Numbered from the stretch's first letter, positions 25,649 through 34,048 are shown. The stretch is DNA of 64,000 bases from SXOA01 sp051004015 (GCA_051004015.1 JBPCKT010000063.1:127058-191057); one strand, 5' to 3'. The notes: a model not told the origin generated them from the letters alone. A program made the numbers and translations.

Positions 25649-26344
25649 TCAAAGCTGCGGCCAGTACTCCGGCAGAGGCGAGATGAAGGTCATCATTTCG
25701 CGGCAGACGGGATTCCAGAACGACAAGCTGCGGGCGTGCAGTGCCACCATCCGCTGCCGCTCGTCGTCGGTGGGTGGGCCGAAGTGGTGCGGGCTGCGGT
25801 ACATTTCGTCTCCCAGCAACGCATGTCCGCGAGACGCACACTGGATGCGGATTTGATGCGTCCGGCCGGTTTCCAAGGTAATTTCCAGCAGAGTGGATGG
25901 GCAAGGTTCAGAAACTTGCTTCACGACCCGGTAATGCAGAATAGCAAGTTGCCCCTCCGGGTCGCCCTCCTTAGTCACCACGCTCCGCGGATCCCCTTCC
26001 ACCTTCTTCAGGTAGTCCGTCCATGTTGCTGATTCCGGTTGCACGTCTCCCTGCGCCAAGGCCCAATACGTCTTCTCCACCCGCCTCTGTTCAAACTGAT
26101 TGGAGATTGTTCGGGCCGCCTTGCGGTGTTTGGCGAACACAATCACCCCTGATACTGGCCGGTCCAGCCGATGCGGCACGCCGAGATAGACATCCCCTTC
26201 GATGTTGTCTCGTTCTCGCAGGAACTTCTTGATCCGCACCTCCAAACTATCTATCCCCAGCGGCGCCTGCGTCAGCAGTCCCCCCGGCTTCGCCACGACC
26301 AGGCAGGCCTCGTCTTCGTGCAGGATGTCAAAGCCGAGAGGCAT
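25649..26344 (-). CDS. RluA-family RNA pseudouridine synthase
   Basis: 231 residues without an S4 domain. The catalytic aspartate lies in GVPHRLDRPVSGV (Asp61). Other family markers are EDEACLVVAKPGGLL, EKTYWALAQG, LLEITLETGRTHQIRIQ and ALLGDEMYR. It isomerises uridine in rRNA or tRNA; which position is unknown. It converges with the sulfotransferase gene, only 2 bp apart. Confidence 0.94.
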   Translation of the reverse strand: MPLGFDILHEDEACLVVAKPGGLLTQAPLGIDSLEVRIKKFLRERDNIEGDVYLGVPHRLDRPVSGVIVFAKHRKAARTISNQFEQRRVEKTYWALAQGDVQPESATWTDYLKKVEGDPRSVVTKEGDPEGQLAILHYRVVKQVSEPCPSTLLEITLETGRTHQIRIQCASRGHALLGDEMYRSPHHFGPPTDDERQRMVALHARSLSFWNPVCREMMTFISPLPEYWPQL

Positions 26345-26349
26345 GGGAA

Positions 26350-26374
26350 GGAGGTTAGAGGTCAGAAGTTAGAG
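26350..26374. repeat. GTTAGAG word tract
   Basis: Short words GGTTAGAG, GGTCAGAAG and TTAGAG follow one another between the pseudouridine synthase start and the Fae homologue stop. It is a small member of the word-repeat class seen elsewhere in the window. Confidence 0.6.
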
Positions 26375-26395
26375 TAACGGCATGGAGAGCGTGAC

Positions 26396-27007
26396 CTACT
26401 CATCCAGCTTTCCCTCCAGCGCCAGTTGATGGAAATAGTGCGGCACCTTGTCTTGATTCTCCAGCAGCCAGTCGATACTCGGCTCGTGGTGCATGGCTTT
26501 GTGAATGGCCTTGGCGGTGGCGGCCCGGTTGGTTTCAAAAAGCAAGTCGAAATCGATCTTGATGTCCGCATTCGTCACGCTCGGGTCGAGCCAGACCGAG
26601 ACGATGATCCCCAGGTCATTGGCCTTCTCCTTGGGAATGTCCCCCACGCGGACCGCGTCCAGCACGCCGTGGGCGATGGCGGCTTGCACGGTCCCCATCA
26701 GGATGTTGGTGTACTTGCTGCTCTTCACCGTCACCTTGCTGACCATCAGCGTCACCGGGCGAATCTGCACGTCGCTGTTGAGAATCGCAAAGACCCGCGA
26801 ATGCCCCTTCACCTGGTCCCCCAGCAGGTTCGCAATCGCATATCCCACAGGCCCATCCAACTCCCCAATCACCACCTCCGGCTCCGCAGCGGACCAGGCG
26901 GGATCCCCTTCCACCAGGGCTTCACCGGTGCGGAGAATAATCCGCTCACTGGTCTTCTTGCGGAACATCGGCTTGGCCGCTTTGTCAAACCGCTTTTTCT
27001 TGGCCAT
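26396..27007 (-). CDS. formaldehyde-activating enzyme (Fae) homologue
   Basis: 203 residues. From residue 29 the sequence follows Fae: GEALVEGDPAW, EVVIGELDGPVGYAIANLL, GHSRVFAIL, RPVTLMVSKVTVKSSKY and GTVQAAIAHGVLDAVRVGDIP, then IIVSVWLDPSVTNAD. Canonical Fae condenses formaldehyde with tetrahydromethanopterin. At the place of the family's conserved active-site histidine (AHIDL in methylotroph enzymes) this protein has Glu42 (AAEPEVVIG), so activity is doubtful. It also has a basic N-terminal extension and a C-terminal extension ending HYFHQLALEG. No methanopterin genes adjoin it. Confidence 0.8.
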   Translation of the reverse strand: MAKKKRFDKAAKPMFRKKTSERIILRTGEALVEGDPAWSAAEPEVVIGELDGPVGYAIANLLGDQVKGHSRVFAILNSDVQIRPVTLMVSKVTVKSSKYTNILMGTVQAAIAHGVLDAVRVGDIPKEKANDLGIIVSVWLDPSVTNADIKIDFDLLFETNRAATAKAIHKAMHHEPSIDWLLENQDKVPHYFHQLALEGKLDE

Positions 27008-27119
27008 GAAGGTTTCCTTCTGCTAAGGTGTGCGTTCGTTGATTTGTGTTGCCGGCCCATGATTTTCCACATCGGCGGATTGCAGGCAACGGGCATTGGG
27101 ACCGTTAAGGAATCAAGCC

Positions 27120-27368
27120 ATGAGCAACGCAAACATTCCGCCGCCAAGGGGAAACATCTTGCCGAGTGACCGTATTCTCGCCATTGCCCAAGAAAACGCC
27201 CTCGCCGCCTACGCCGACCTCTCTCCCTATCGAATCCGCCTCGCGCTCGAAGATGACGGCTGGCACGTCGACTACGAGCTCAAGGATCCCAAGCTCAAGG
27301 GTGGCGGGCCGCATTACGTGATTCATGCGGTGACGGGGGCCATTATCTCAAAAAGGTTTGAGCAATAG
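27120..27368 (+). CDS. small NTF2/PepSY-like protein
   Basis: The ATG at 27120 follows AAGGA by 9 bp and gives 82 residues. The central part SDRILAIAQENALAAY and the end GGGPHYVIHAVTGAIISKRFEQ look like the one-repeat PepSY or NTF2-fold immunity-protein type of domain. It is probably cytosolic, since no signal peptide is seen. It diverges from the Fae homologue and ends 2 bp from the DUF1501 gene. Function unknown. Confidence 0.65.
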   Translation: MSNANIPPPRGNILPSDRILAIAQENALAAYADLSPYRIRLALEDDGWHVDYELKDPKLKGGGPHYVIHAVTGAIISKRFEQ

Positions 27369-27370
27369 CT

Positions 27371-28780
27371 CTAAGCCAGTATCTCCCCCACCACTTCCCC
27401 CTCCACATCCGTCAGCCGGTAATCTCGCCCAGCGTGGCGGTACGTCAGCCGCTCATGATTGAGGCCGAGCAGGTGCAAGATAGTGGCGTGCAGGTCGTGG
27501 ACATGCATGGGGTTTTCGGCGGGGGCGATGCCGTAGTCGTCGGAGGAGCCGTGGACCAGGCCTCCTTTAATGCCGCCGCCGGAGAGCCAGGAGGTGAAGA
27601 CCTGGTGATGATGTTCGCGGCCGGCGTGGGCGGCTTGTTCGTGGTAGGGGGTGCGGCCGAACTCGGTGGTCCAGACGACGAGCGTTTCGTCCAGGAGGCC
27701 CCGCTGTTTCAGGTCGGTGATGAGGGCGGCGATGGGCTGGTCGACGTTTTTGGCCAGGGCGACGTGCTCCTGCATGTTGCCGTGCGAATCCCAGTTGCCG
27801 GAGGAGCCGACATCGATGAGCTCGACGAAGCGAACGCCTCGTTCCACCATCCGCCGGGCCTGCAAACATTGCCAGCCAAAACCGCCGGTCTGTTCGCGCG
27901 CGAGGCCGTAAAGACGGAGCGTGGCTTCGGTCTCTTGCGAGAGGTCGAAGGCTTCCGGGGCGGCTTGCTGCATGCCGAAGGCGGTTTCCATCGCGCGGAT
28001 GCGGGCTTCGAGGGCCGCATCGCCGGGACGCTCTTCCAGGTGCTTCTTGTTGGCGGCAGCGATACGGGCAAGCTCCAGCTTTTGCAAGTCATCCGTGGGC
28101 GAGCGGCGGCTGACGTTGGCGATGGGGACTGGGCCGGGGACGATGTGCGTTCCCTGGTGGCAGCCGGGGAGGAAGTCGCAGCCCCAGGTTTGTGTGCCGG
28201 CGTAGGGGGGCCGCGGGGCGATGACCATGAACGACGGCAGGTTGCGGTTCTCGGTCCCCAGGCCGTAGCTCACCCAGGCCCCGATGCTCGGCCGGGCGAA
28301 CGACCAGGAGCCGGTGTGCATGCCGAGCGTTCCCTCGTAATGGTTGGTGTGGTTCGATTCGAGTGAGCGGATGACGCACAGATCGTCCACCACGGTGCGG
28401 ACGTGGGGAAAGAGATCACTCACCTGCGTGCCGCACGTTCCACCGGGGGCGAACTTCCACCCCGGCCCCTTGAGAAAGCGGGTAAACTTGCCGAGCTTTC
28501 CTTGCCAATTATCGACCGTGATCGACTTGCCGTGGTCGGCCGCCAGCTTGGGCTTGTGGTCGAAGGTATCGACGTGCGAGACGCCGCCGGTCATGTAAAG
28601 GAAGATGACCGACTTGGCGCGGGGGACGAAGTGGGGACGCCGGGCGGCCAGAGGATCCGGCACCGCAGCTTTAGCAGGCGGAGCTTCTTCGGCCAGAATT
28701 CCGCGGAGGGCAATCGCCCCAAAACCGCCGGCAGCGGCGGAGAGGAGTTCGCGGCGGGTTGGATGAGAGAGGAAATTCAT
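27371..28780 (-). CDS. DUF1501 protein with Tat-type signal
   Basis: 469 residues. The N-terminus HPTRRELLSAAAGGFGAIALRG is a twin-arginine type signal. DUF1501 markers are KSVIFLYMTGGVSHVDTFDHKP, VIRSLESNHTNHYEGTLGMHTG, ARRMVERGVRFVELID and VVWTTEFGRTPY. The fold is related to sulfatases/alkaline phosphatases. These proteins are expanded in planctomycetes and typically accompany DUF1549/DUF1553 cytochrome-like proteins, but no such partner is adjacent. Enzyme activity is unproven. Confidence 0.93.
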   Translation of the reverse strand: MNFLSHPTRRELLSAAAGGFGAIALRGILAEEAPPAKAAVPDPLAARRPHFVPRAKSVIFLYMTGGVSHVDTFDHKPKLAADHGKSITVDNWQGKLGKFTRFLKGPGWKFAPGGTCGTQVSDLFPHVRTVVDDLCVIRSLESNHTNHYEGTLGMHTGSWSFARPSIGAWVSYGLGTENRNLPSFMVIAPRPPYAGTQTWGCDFLPGCHQGTHIVPGPVPIANVSRRSPTDDLQKLELARIAAANKKHLEERPGDAALEARIRAMETAFGMQQAAPEAFDLSQETEATLRLYGLAREQTGGFGWQCLQARRMVERGVRFVELIDVGSSGNWDSHGNMQEHVALAKNVDQPIAALITDLKQRGLLDETLVVWTTEFGRTPYHEQAAHAGREHHHQVFTSWLSGGGIKGGLVHGSSDDYGIAPAENPMHVHDLHATILHLLGLNHERLTYRHAGRDYRLTDVEGEVVGEILA

Positions 28781-28819
28781 CCCCTCATTCTACTCAACTT
28801 GCGAGTCGGCAAGAGTCTT

Positions 28820-29710
28820 CTAGCGAACAGGGCTCGCGTAAATGTCAAACCCGTCCTCGCGGTTGGAGACGAAAGTCAACCGGCCCTCTTTGGTCCAAGA
28901 GGCGAAGTTGTCGATGGCGGGATTCTGTGTTTCGTTCCGAGGGTTTTGGCCATCGGGGGCCATCGTGTAGATTTCCAGGTTGCCGTCGCGGTTGCTCGTG
29001 AAGGCGAGCCGTTTGCCGTCTGCGGACCAGGCGGGGTAATCGTCCATTCCAGGACTCTTCGTCAAGCGCACCAGTTCGCTGCCGTCGGCGTTCATCACGG
29101 CCAGCTCCAGATCTCCCCAACGGCTGGTGGAGAAGGCGATTTTCTTTCCGTCGGGGGACCACGCGGGGTGGGCATCAATCGCCGGGTCACTCGTCAGCCG
29201 TTTCTTCTCGCTGCCGTCGCTCTTCACGATGTAGATTTCCTGGTTGTCGTCCTTGGTTGAGGAGTAAGCGATCCACTGGCCATCGGGTGACCAACTTGGC
29301 CACTCTTCGTGGGAGAGCTTTCCTTCGGTTCCGGCCACGACCTTGATCTCAGTGCCATCTGCGAGGCAAGTATTGACGTCGATATCTCCCTGATTGGGCG
29401 AGGACTTGTCGTAGGAAAACGCAATCCGCTTCCCATCCGGCGAATAAACCGCATCGAACTCCGGCTCCTTGTTCGCCGTCAGCCGCCGCTCGGTCTTGTC
29501 GTCCGGCGAAAGGACATAAAGAAAAATGGTGGCCCCCTGATGACGGGTGAAGAGGAGCGTCTTCCCATCCGGCGACCAGACCGGCCGCTGTTTGAGATGG
29601 CCGTCGGTGGTCAGGCGAATCGGTGCTGAAGCCTGTCCAAAAACCAAAGGTGCGGATGGCCACGAAAAACACCAAAAGGCACAAAGAAAGAGAGGAGGAA
29701 TTGTCTTCAT
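28820..29710 (-). CDS. TolB-like beta-propeller protein (PD40/WD40-like repeats)
   Basis: 296 residues made of six WD40-like blades, each ending in a WSPDGK/WSADGK turn: RPVWSPDGKTLLF, DAVYSPDGKRIAF, WPSWSPDGQWIAY, HPAWSPDGKKIAF and YPAWSADGKRLAF. The N-terminal 25 residues look like a signal peptide, so the protein is probably periplasmic. The DNA for this signal peptide is one arm of a word-type inverted repeat (29654-29747). It lies between two DUF1501 genes on the same strand. Confidence 0.88.
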   Translation of the reverse strand: MKTIPPLFLCAFWCFSWPSAPLVFGQASAPIRLTTDGHLKQRPVWSPDGKTLLFTRHQGATIFLYVLSPDDKTERRLTANKEPEFDAVYSPDGKRIAFSYDKSSPNQGDIDVNTCLADGTEIKVVAGTEGKLSHEEWPSWSPDGQWIAYSSTKDDNQEIYIVKSDGSEKKRLTSDPAIDAHPAWSPDGKKIAFSTSRWGDLELAVMNADGSELVRLTKSPGMDDYPAWSADGKRLAFTSNRDGNLEIYTMAPDGQNPRNETQNPAIDNFASWTKEGRLTFVSNREDGFDIYASPVR

Positions 29711-29747
29711 CTGTTTTCGTGTCTCTTTGCGTTTCTTGCGGCCATCC
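29654..29747. repeat. word-type inverted repeat spanning the TolB-like gene start
   Basis: The arm at 29654-29689 (GGATGGCCACGAAAAACACC...) and the arm at 29713-29747 are built from the same GTTTTCGTG, CTTTG and GGCCATCC words in opposite orientation. The start codon (29708-29710) lies in the loop, and the left arm encodes the signal-peptide core. Confidence 0.75.
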
Positions 29748-29760
29748 CTCTTCGGTTTTC

Positions 29761-31131
29761 TTACACCAACTCCTCAATCACTTCGCCCATGAGCGGCAGG
29801 CCGGCGGTGGTGAGCTGGGTGGTGCCGATGCCGAGCTGATGGAGGACGGTGCGAAACAGGTCGGCGGGGGTGACGGGGCGGCTGGCGGGGTGTTCGCCGC
29901 GGGTGTCACTTTCACCGACGATGGTGCCGCTTTGCAGGCCGCCGCCGGCGACGAGAGCGGAGAAGCACTGGTTCCAGTGGTCCCGCCCCGCCTTGCCGTT
30001 GATTTTGGGCGTGCGGCCGAACTCCCCCATGGCAATAACAACGGTTTCGCCGAGCAGGCCGTGGTTTTCCAGGTCATCGAGCAAGGCCGACAGCGACTGA
30101 TCGAGCATCCAGGCGTGGCGGTCCTGCATCTGCTGGAAGTTCCGGTCGTGCATGTCCCAACCGCCGTCGCCGGTGTCCTCGACTGGCTCGACGTGCGAGC
30201 TCCAGTTGACCTGCACGAAGCGGACGCCGGATTGCACCAGCCGCCGGGCCATCAAGCAACACTGGCCAAAACGGAATTTGCCGTAACTCCGGCGGAGCTT
30301 CTCCGGCTCTTCGTTCAGATCGAACACTCGGCGGGCATTGGGCGCGGTGAGCAGCGACAGCGCCTGCTGATAGAACTTGTCGAGGCGTTCGGCAGCGGGG
30401 GATGATTCGAGGTCCCGCGTGAGTGCGTCCATCTGCTTGCGAAGCCCTTCGCGGGAAGCCAGGCCGCTCGCCGAATTGCCGTCGATCAAATCGAGCTGCG
30501 GGATTTTCACGCCGTGGAGCACGTCGTAGTCGAGACGGAATGGATCATAGAGAGCGCCGAGCGGCCCGGCTCCTTCGCCGGCGATAGACCGTTTCCCTTG
30601 ATGCAGCGTCCCTCCCATCGTCACAAACCGGGGCATCTCCGGCGTGAAGCCAAGCACCCGCGAGACGACCGAGCCGTGCGTGGCTTTCACCTGGCCGGAA
30701 AGGACTTGTCCGCTGAGACTAATGGCCCCGCTGTCCGAACCGGTCAGGCCGATTGTGCCACCGATGCCGTGGTCGTTCGACGTGTGATGCAGCGAGCGGA
30801 GGATGGAGTACTTGTCCGCCCGCGCGGCGAGCAGTGGGAAGAGCTCGCAGATTTGGATGCCGGGGACACGGGTGGGGACCGGCGCGTAGGGGCCGCGATA
30901 ATCGGCCGGGGCCTTGGGCTTCATATCGAACGTATCGAGATGGCTCGGCCCGCCCCACAGCCACAGCAGAATGACCGACTTCGCTTTTTTGGCCTCCGCT
31001 TGTCCTCGCGCTTCCAGCCCTAGCAAATCTGCCAGCGACAAGCCCGCAGCCGCAATCCCGCCGGCGCGGAGCAGCTCCCGCCGCGTGGTGCGGCCGCAGA
31101 CCTTGGCAATTTGTCGGCCGAAATTGAGCAT
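29761..31131 (-). CDS. DUF1501 protein with Tat-type signal
   Basis: 456 residues. CGRTTRRELLRAGGIAAAGLSL is a twin-arginine type signal. Family markers are KSVILLWLWGGPSHLDTFD, ILRSLHHTSNDHGIGG, MARRLVQSGVRFVQVNW and VIAMGEFGRTPKINGKAGRDHW. It is a separate paralogue from the one at 27.4-28.8 kb. It starts a minus-strand set of DUF1501, TolB-like protein and DUF1501. Function beyond the family name is unknown. Confidence 0.93.
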   Translation of the reverse strand: MLNFGRQIAKVCGRTTRRELLRAGGIAAAGLSLADLLGLEARGQAEAKKAKSVILLWLWGGPSHLDTFDMKPKAPADYRGPYAPVPTRVPGIQICELFPLLAARADKYSILRSLHHTSNDHGIGGTIGLTGSDSGAISLSGQVLSGQVKATHGSVVSRVLGFTPEMPRFVTMGGTLHQGKRSIAGEGAGPLGALYDPFRLDYDVLHGVKIPQLDLIDGNSASGLASREGLRKQMDALTRDLESSPAAERLDKFYQQALSLLTAPNARRVFDLNEEPEKLRRSYGKFRFGQCCLMARRLVQSGVRFVQVNWSSHVEPVEDTGDGGWDMHDRNFQQMQDRHAWMLDQSLSALLDDLENHGLLGETVVIAMGEFGRTPKINGKAGRDHWNQCFSALVAGGGLQSGTIVGESDTRGEHPASRPVTPADLFRTVLHQLGIGTTQLTTAGLPLMGEVIEELV

Positions 31132-31192
31132 GGGGCTATTATGGCAGAGGAAAACTAACGGTCATAGAGTCGAGTAGTATTTCGGCAGAAGG

Positions 31193-31303
31193 GATGGCAA
31201 AATGATGGATGGCAAAATCATAAGAAAGAGATTGAGGGGCTGGAGCAATCCTGTAAACCTCGACTCTTTCTGGTCTTATGATTTTGCCATCCATGATTTT
31301 GCC
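31193..31303. repeat. inverted repeat of GGCAAAATCATAAGA words
   Basis: The arm at 31193-31230 (GATGGCAAAATGATGGATGG...) and the arm at 31263-31303 (CTCTTTCTGGTCTTATGATT...) are nearly complementary. The element lies between divergently transcribed genes, in the promoter region, so it cannot be a simple terminator. Confidence 0.8.
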
Positions 31304-31329
31304 AACTCCCCTCTTCCCGGAGCGACCCC

Positions 31330-31683
31330 ATGACCGTAGCCACAGCAAAATACCTTCGCCGCGACCCAGCCGAAGTCGAGCCCTGGCGGGAGACGTGCGG
31401 GCAAATCCGGCCGCTGGTGGAAGAGAAGGACGAAGCGGCCGCGGAAGTGCATCACGTGGAGATCGACCACGCCAAGCTGCACTATCACGCCCGGACCGAC
31501 GAGTTCTACTACGTCATCGCCGGCAGCGGCACGATGGTGCTGGACGACGATGAAATCGAGCTGCATCCCGGCGTCGTCGTGTACGTGCCGCGAGGCGTCA
31601 AGCACAAAGCGGTCGGCAAGCTGACGGTGCTCACCGTCTGCATCCCGCGGGGGGTGCTGGGGGATATTGTGGAGCTGGAGTAA
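31330..31683 (+). CDS. small cupin-domain protein
   Basis: 117 residues with a single cupin domain. Motif 1 is LHYHARTDEFYYVIAGSG (metal ligands His51, His53, Glu58) and motif 2 is HPGVVVYVPRGVKHKA. The ligand set predicts metal binding. No substrate is implied. It may be an isomerase, dioxygenase or sensor. It is divergent from the DUF1501 gene and converges on the NPYESP membrane protein. Confidence 0.9.
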   Translation: MTVATAKYLRRDPAEVEPWRETCGQIRPLVEEKDEAAAEVHHVEIDHAKLHYHARTDEFYYVIAGSGTMVLDDDEIELHPGVVVYVPRGVKHKAVGKLTVLTVCIPRGVLGDIVELE

Positions 31684-31691
31684 CGGCGCAG

Positions 31692-32363
31692 TTAAGTAAC
31701 GTCCGGCGGCGACGGCTGATGCGGGTTGAATTCGCCGGCGGGGTGCAGCGGGTCCATGAGCTGTCTTTCCAGCACCGCAAGTTGGCGGTAGGCCTGAAAC
31801 CCGCACCACATGCCGTACAACACATAGGCGTGGAAGGCCGTCGCCAACAGCTCACCGGAAATGAGGAACAGCAAGCCATCCAGCAGGTACAGCACCATCC
31901 CCAGAAAAAACACCGGCTGCCAGCGCTGGAGCGCCAGCCATCCGAATCCGCAAACAACCAGGGAAACGACCGCGGAGAATCCAAATGCCACGATTTTTCC
32001 CAGAATCGCGGTCTCTGGAGCTTGCTGGGCATTCATTTCGGCGATGGCGTCGGCAACGCTGGTGATCCCCAGGCCGACGACGAAATAGATTCCGCCGCTC
32101 ACGAGCATGATCAGCGAATTGACAATCGAGAAGCCGGCAATCCAGTAGAACCACTTGGCGCCATTCCTTCCCTGTTCCAGCAGGACCGCGATCTGAGACT
32201 CCAGCGGCGAAAATGCCGCGGGCTCCGGTTCCTGATTCTCCTGAACCTCCACCAAGTCGGGTGATTCGTAAGGATTGATCGCCCCAGGCGCGGGTTCGCT
32301 GGCCGGCAGTTGCGGGGCTCCGTCGGCGGACTGGGGTCGAAAATCAGACAACGGCTGGCTCAT
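31692..32363 (-). CDS. NPYESP-type membrane protein, unknown function
   Basis: 223 residues. The N-terminal 40 residues are hydrophilic and contain INPYESPDL, a motif widespread in planctomycete membrane proteins. Four hydrophobic helices follow (WIAGFSIVNSLIMLVSGGIY, VAFGFSAVVSLVVCGFGWL, VFFLGMVLYLLDGLLFLI and AYVLYGMWCGFQA). No enzymatic motif is visible. Confidence 0.75.
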   Translation of the reverse strand: MSQPLSDFRPQSADGAPQLPASEPAPGAINPYESPDLVEVQENQEPEPAAFSPLESQIAVLLEQGRNGAKWFYWIAGFSIVNSLIMLVSGGIYFVVGLGITSVADAIAEMNAQQAPETAILGKIVAFGFSAVVSLVVCGFGWLALQRWQPVFFLGMVLYLLDGLLFLISGELLATAFHAYVLYGMWCGFQAYRQLAVLERQLMDPLHPAGEFNPHQPSPPDVT

Positions 32364-32424
32364 GGTAAATACTCAACAAGGGACGGGTGCCATCATCTTA
32401 CACGTGTAGCTCCGTAGCACCTTC

Positions 32425-32630
32425 AAATCGTGACAGAAAAACCGAGGACAGAAAAATGGGTAACGGCAATACCTGAAGCGGAAGGGAATCTCACACAGAG
32501 TCCCGAAGGCACAGAGCAGAGGAAAAGTGAGAATTTCACTTCGCAGCTGACCCTTCCCATGTCTCGTGTGCAAGGTCAAGTCACCTTCTCATTATTTTGC
32601 CTTCCATCATTTTGTCTTTCCCGCCCTCCC
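32425..32630. repeat. word-repeat tracts in intergenic region
   Basis: Between 32364 and 32677 lie GACAGAAAAACCGAGGACAG (32426 on), a CACAGAGTCCCGAAGGCACAGAG-type tract (about 32494-32525) and the inverse CATTATTTTGCCTTCCATC (about 32591-32625). The first and last are word-level inverses of each other. Nothing here is coding. Confidence 0.65.
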
Positions 32631-32677
32631 TCATCCCCAATGTCCGACGAGCCGAGCCCGGAGACTAGATTGGAAGT

Positions 32678-33145
32678 TCACGCCTGGAGGACAGCCCGCT
32701 TCTCCGCGATGAACCTGGCGTGGTGGGGGAGATGGTTCGTCACGCGCCGGAGCAGCGTTTCGAGGCTCATTTCACCCGCTTCGCCGTGGATTCCCAGCCG
32801 CTGGAAGTCGGAGGCCGGAAGCGTGCGGAGGATGCGGGTCATGGATTGTCGGCAGGATTCGATGAGGTTGAGTTCTTCCGCGAGGTTCCGCTGGTGGTAA
32901 GCGAATTTGGCGGCGAAGGAGTTCTCGTCCCGGCCGAAAAACGTCGGTTTGTCCTGCGTGAGAATCACTTTCATCCGGTCGAGGTACACCGGCTCAAAAT
33001 CGGACAGGTGGCAGACCACTTCCAGCATGCTCCACTTGCCGGGGATGGGGCGAGCGCGAACTTGCTCGGCGGAGAGTCCGGCCACGAGATTTCTCAGCTC
33101 CGCAGGGCCGGCGGCGTATTCGTCGATGAGGGCGGAGATGGACAT
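32678..33145 (-). CDS. DinB-family (DfsB-like) protein
   Basis: The ATG at 33145 gives 155 residues and lies 5 bp after the upstream gene's stop. It is a four-helix-bundle DinB/YfiT-type protein, with PGKWSMLEVVCHLSDFEPVYLDRM and a histidine near the C-terminus in TNHLPHHARFI; the three His ligands typical of the family are available. Such proteins are putative metal-dependent thiol S-transferases. It is translationally close to the uracil-DNA glycosylase gene. Confidence 0.88.
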   Translation of the reverse strand: MSISALIDEYAAGPAELRNLVAGLSAEQVRARPIPGKWSMLEVVCHLSDFEPVYLDRMKVILTQDKPTFFGRDENSFAAKFAYHQRNLAEELNLIESCRQSMTRILRTLPASDFQRLGIHGEAGEMSLETLLRRVTNHLPHHARFIAEKRAVLQA

Positions 33146-33150
33146 GCTGT

Positions 33151-34035
33151 CTACGCTTTCTTGGGCAGCTCGACGCCCATATCTTTGAGCAGCATCTGCA
33201 TGTCGTCCCAGACGAGCTTTTTGGCGTCGGGACTGCGAAGCAGATACGACGGGTGATAGGTGGCGATGACTTTGCTGCCGCGATAGGTGAAGAACTTGCT
33301 CCGCAGGCGGCCGATGGACTCGCCCGATTCGAGCAGCGACTGGGCGGCGTGCGTGCCGAGGCAGACGATATACGCCGGCTGCAGGATTTCCAGTTGCCGC
33401 TCCCAATAACTACGACAGTTGGCGAGCTCATGGGGTTCGGGGGGGCGATTGTCCGGCGGGCGGCACTTGAGGGTGTTGAGGATGTAGACATCTTCCCGCT
33501 TCCAGGTGCAGGCCTCGATGATCTTGTTGAGCAGTTGCCCGGCCCGGCCGACCATGGGGATCCCTTGCTTGTCTTCATCGGCCCCTGGCGCTTCCCCAAA
33601 CAGCACTACCCGCGGCTTGAGGTTGCCGACGCCGAAGACCGTCTGCGTGCGGTAAGCGGCCAACTCGCGGCAGAGGGTGCAGCCCTTGACCTCGTTCAGG
33701 TTGATTAGGTCGAGCGCTCCCTTCCGATCCTCTACGCCTTCCAGCAACGGCGGATACGGCTGATGGATGAGCGAGCCCAATGCGGGTCCAACAGGAGCAG
33801 CTTTCGCACGGGGCATATCGGGTTCCTTCCTGATGGGGGGCGGAGGTGGTGCAATCCTTGGCTGCGGCTGCCCAACGTGGGGTAGGCTTCCAGCCTGCCC
33901 AGAATCCGCTTGTTCAAGCGGAACAGCCGGCGGCGGCAGCTTGCCAATCTGCATCACCCCCGCGCGGGCCAGGCTCTCCAGCCGCTGCGTGAGAATGCGG
34001 CGAGCGCGGGCCAGTGATGCGTCGTCGGTCGGCAT
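33151..34035 (-). CDS. uracil-DNA glycosylase, family 4 (iron-sulfur)
   Basis: 294 residues. The catalytic domain (about residues 90-294) has CTLCRELAAYR, the active-site loop LFGEAPGADEDKQG, the cysteines of NTLKCRPPDNRPPEPHELANC that complete the Fe-S site, and ATYHPSYLLRSP. It removes uracil from DNA to start base-excision repair. The first 90 residues form a proline-rich linker including PPPPPIRKEPD; part of that linker, QADSGQAGSLPHVG, is encoded by a 28-bp copy of a dispersed repeat (33877-33904). It overlaps no neighbour and leads the DinB gene. Confidence 0.94.
   Translation of the reverse strand: MPTDDASLARARRILTQRLESLARAGVMQIGKLPPPAVPLEQADSGQAGSLPHVGQPQPRIAPPPPPIRKEPDMPRAKAAPVGPALGSLIHQPYPPLLEGVEDRKGALDLINLNEVKGCTLCRELAAYRTQTVFGVGNLKPRVVLFGEAPGADEDKQGIPMVGRAGQLLNKIIEACTWKREDVYILNTLKCRPPDNRPPEPHELANCRSYWERQLEILQPAYIVCLGTHAAQSLLESGESIGRLRSKFFTYRGSKVIATYHPSYLLRSPDAKKLVWDDMQMLLKDMGVELPKKA
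33877..33904. repeat. 28-bp dispersed repeat inside the uracil-DNA glycosylase coding sequence
   Basis: Exact inverse match of 19683-19710. It is read in frame and adds a short linker segment to the glycosylase N-terminus. Confidence 0.85.
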
Positions 34036-34048
34036 AGCATCGTTATAG

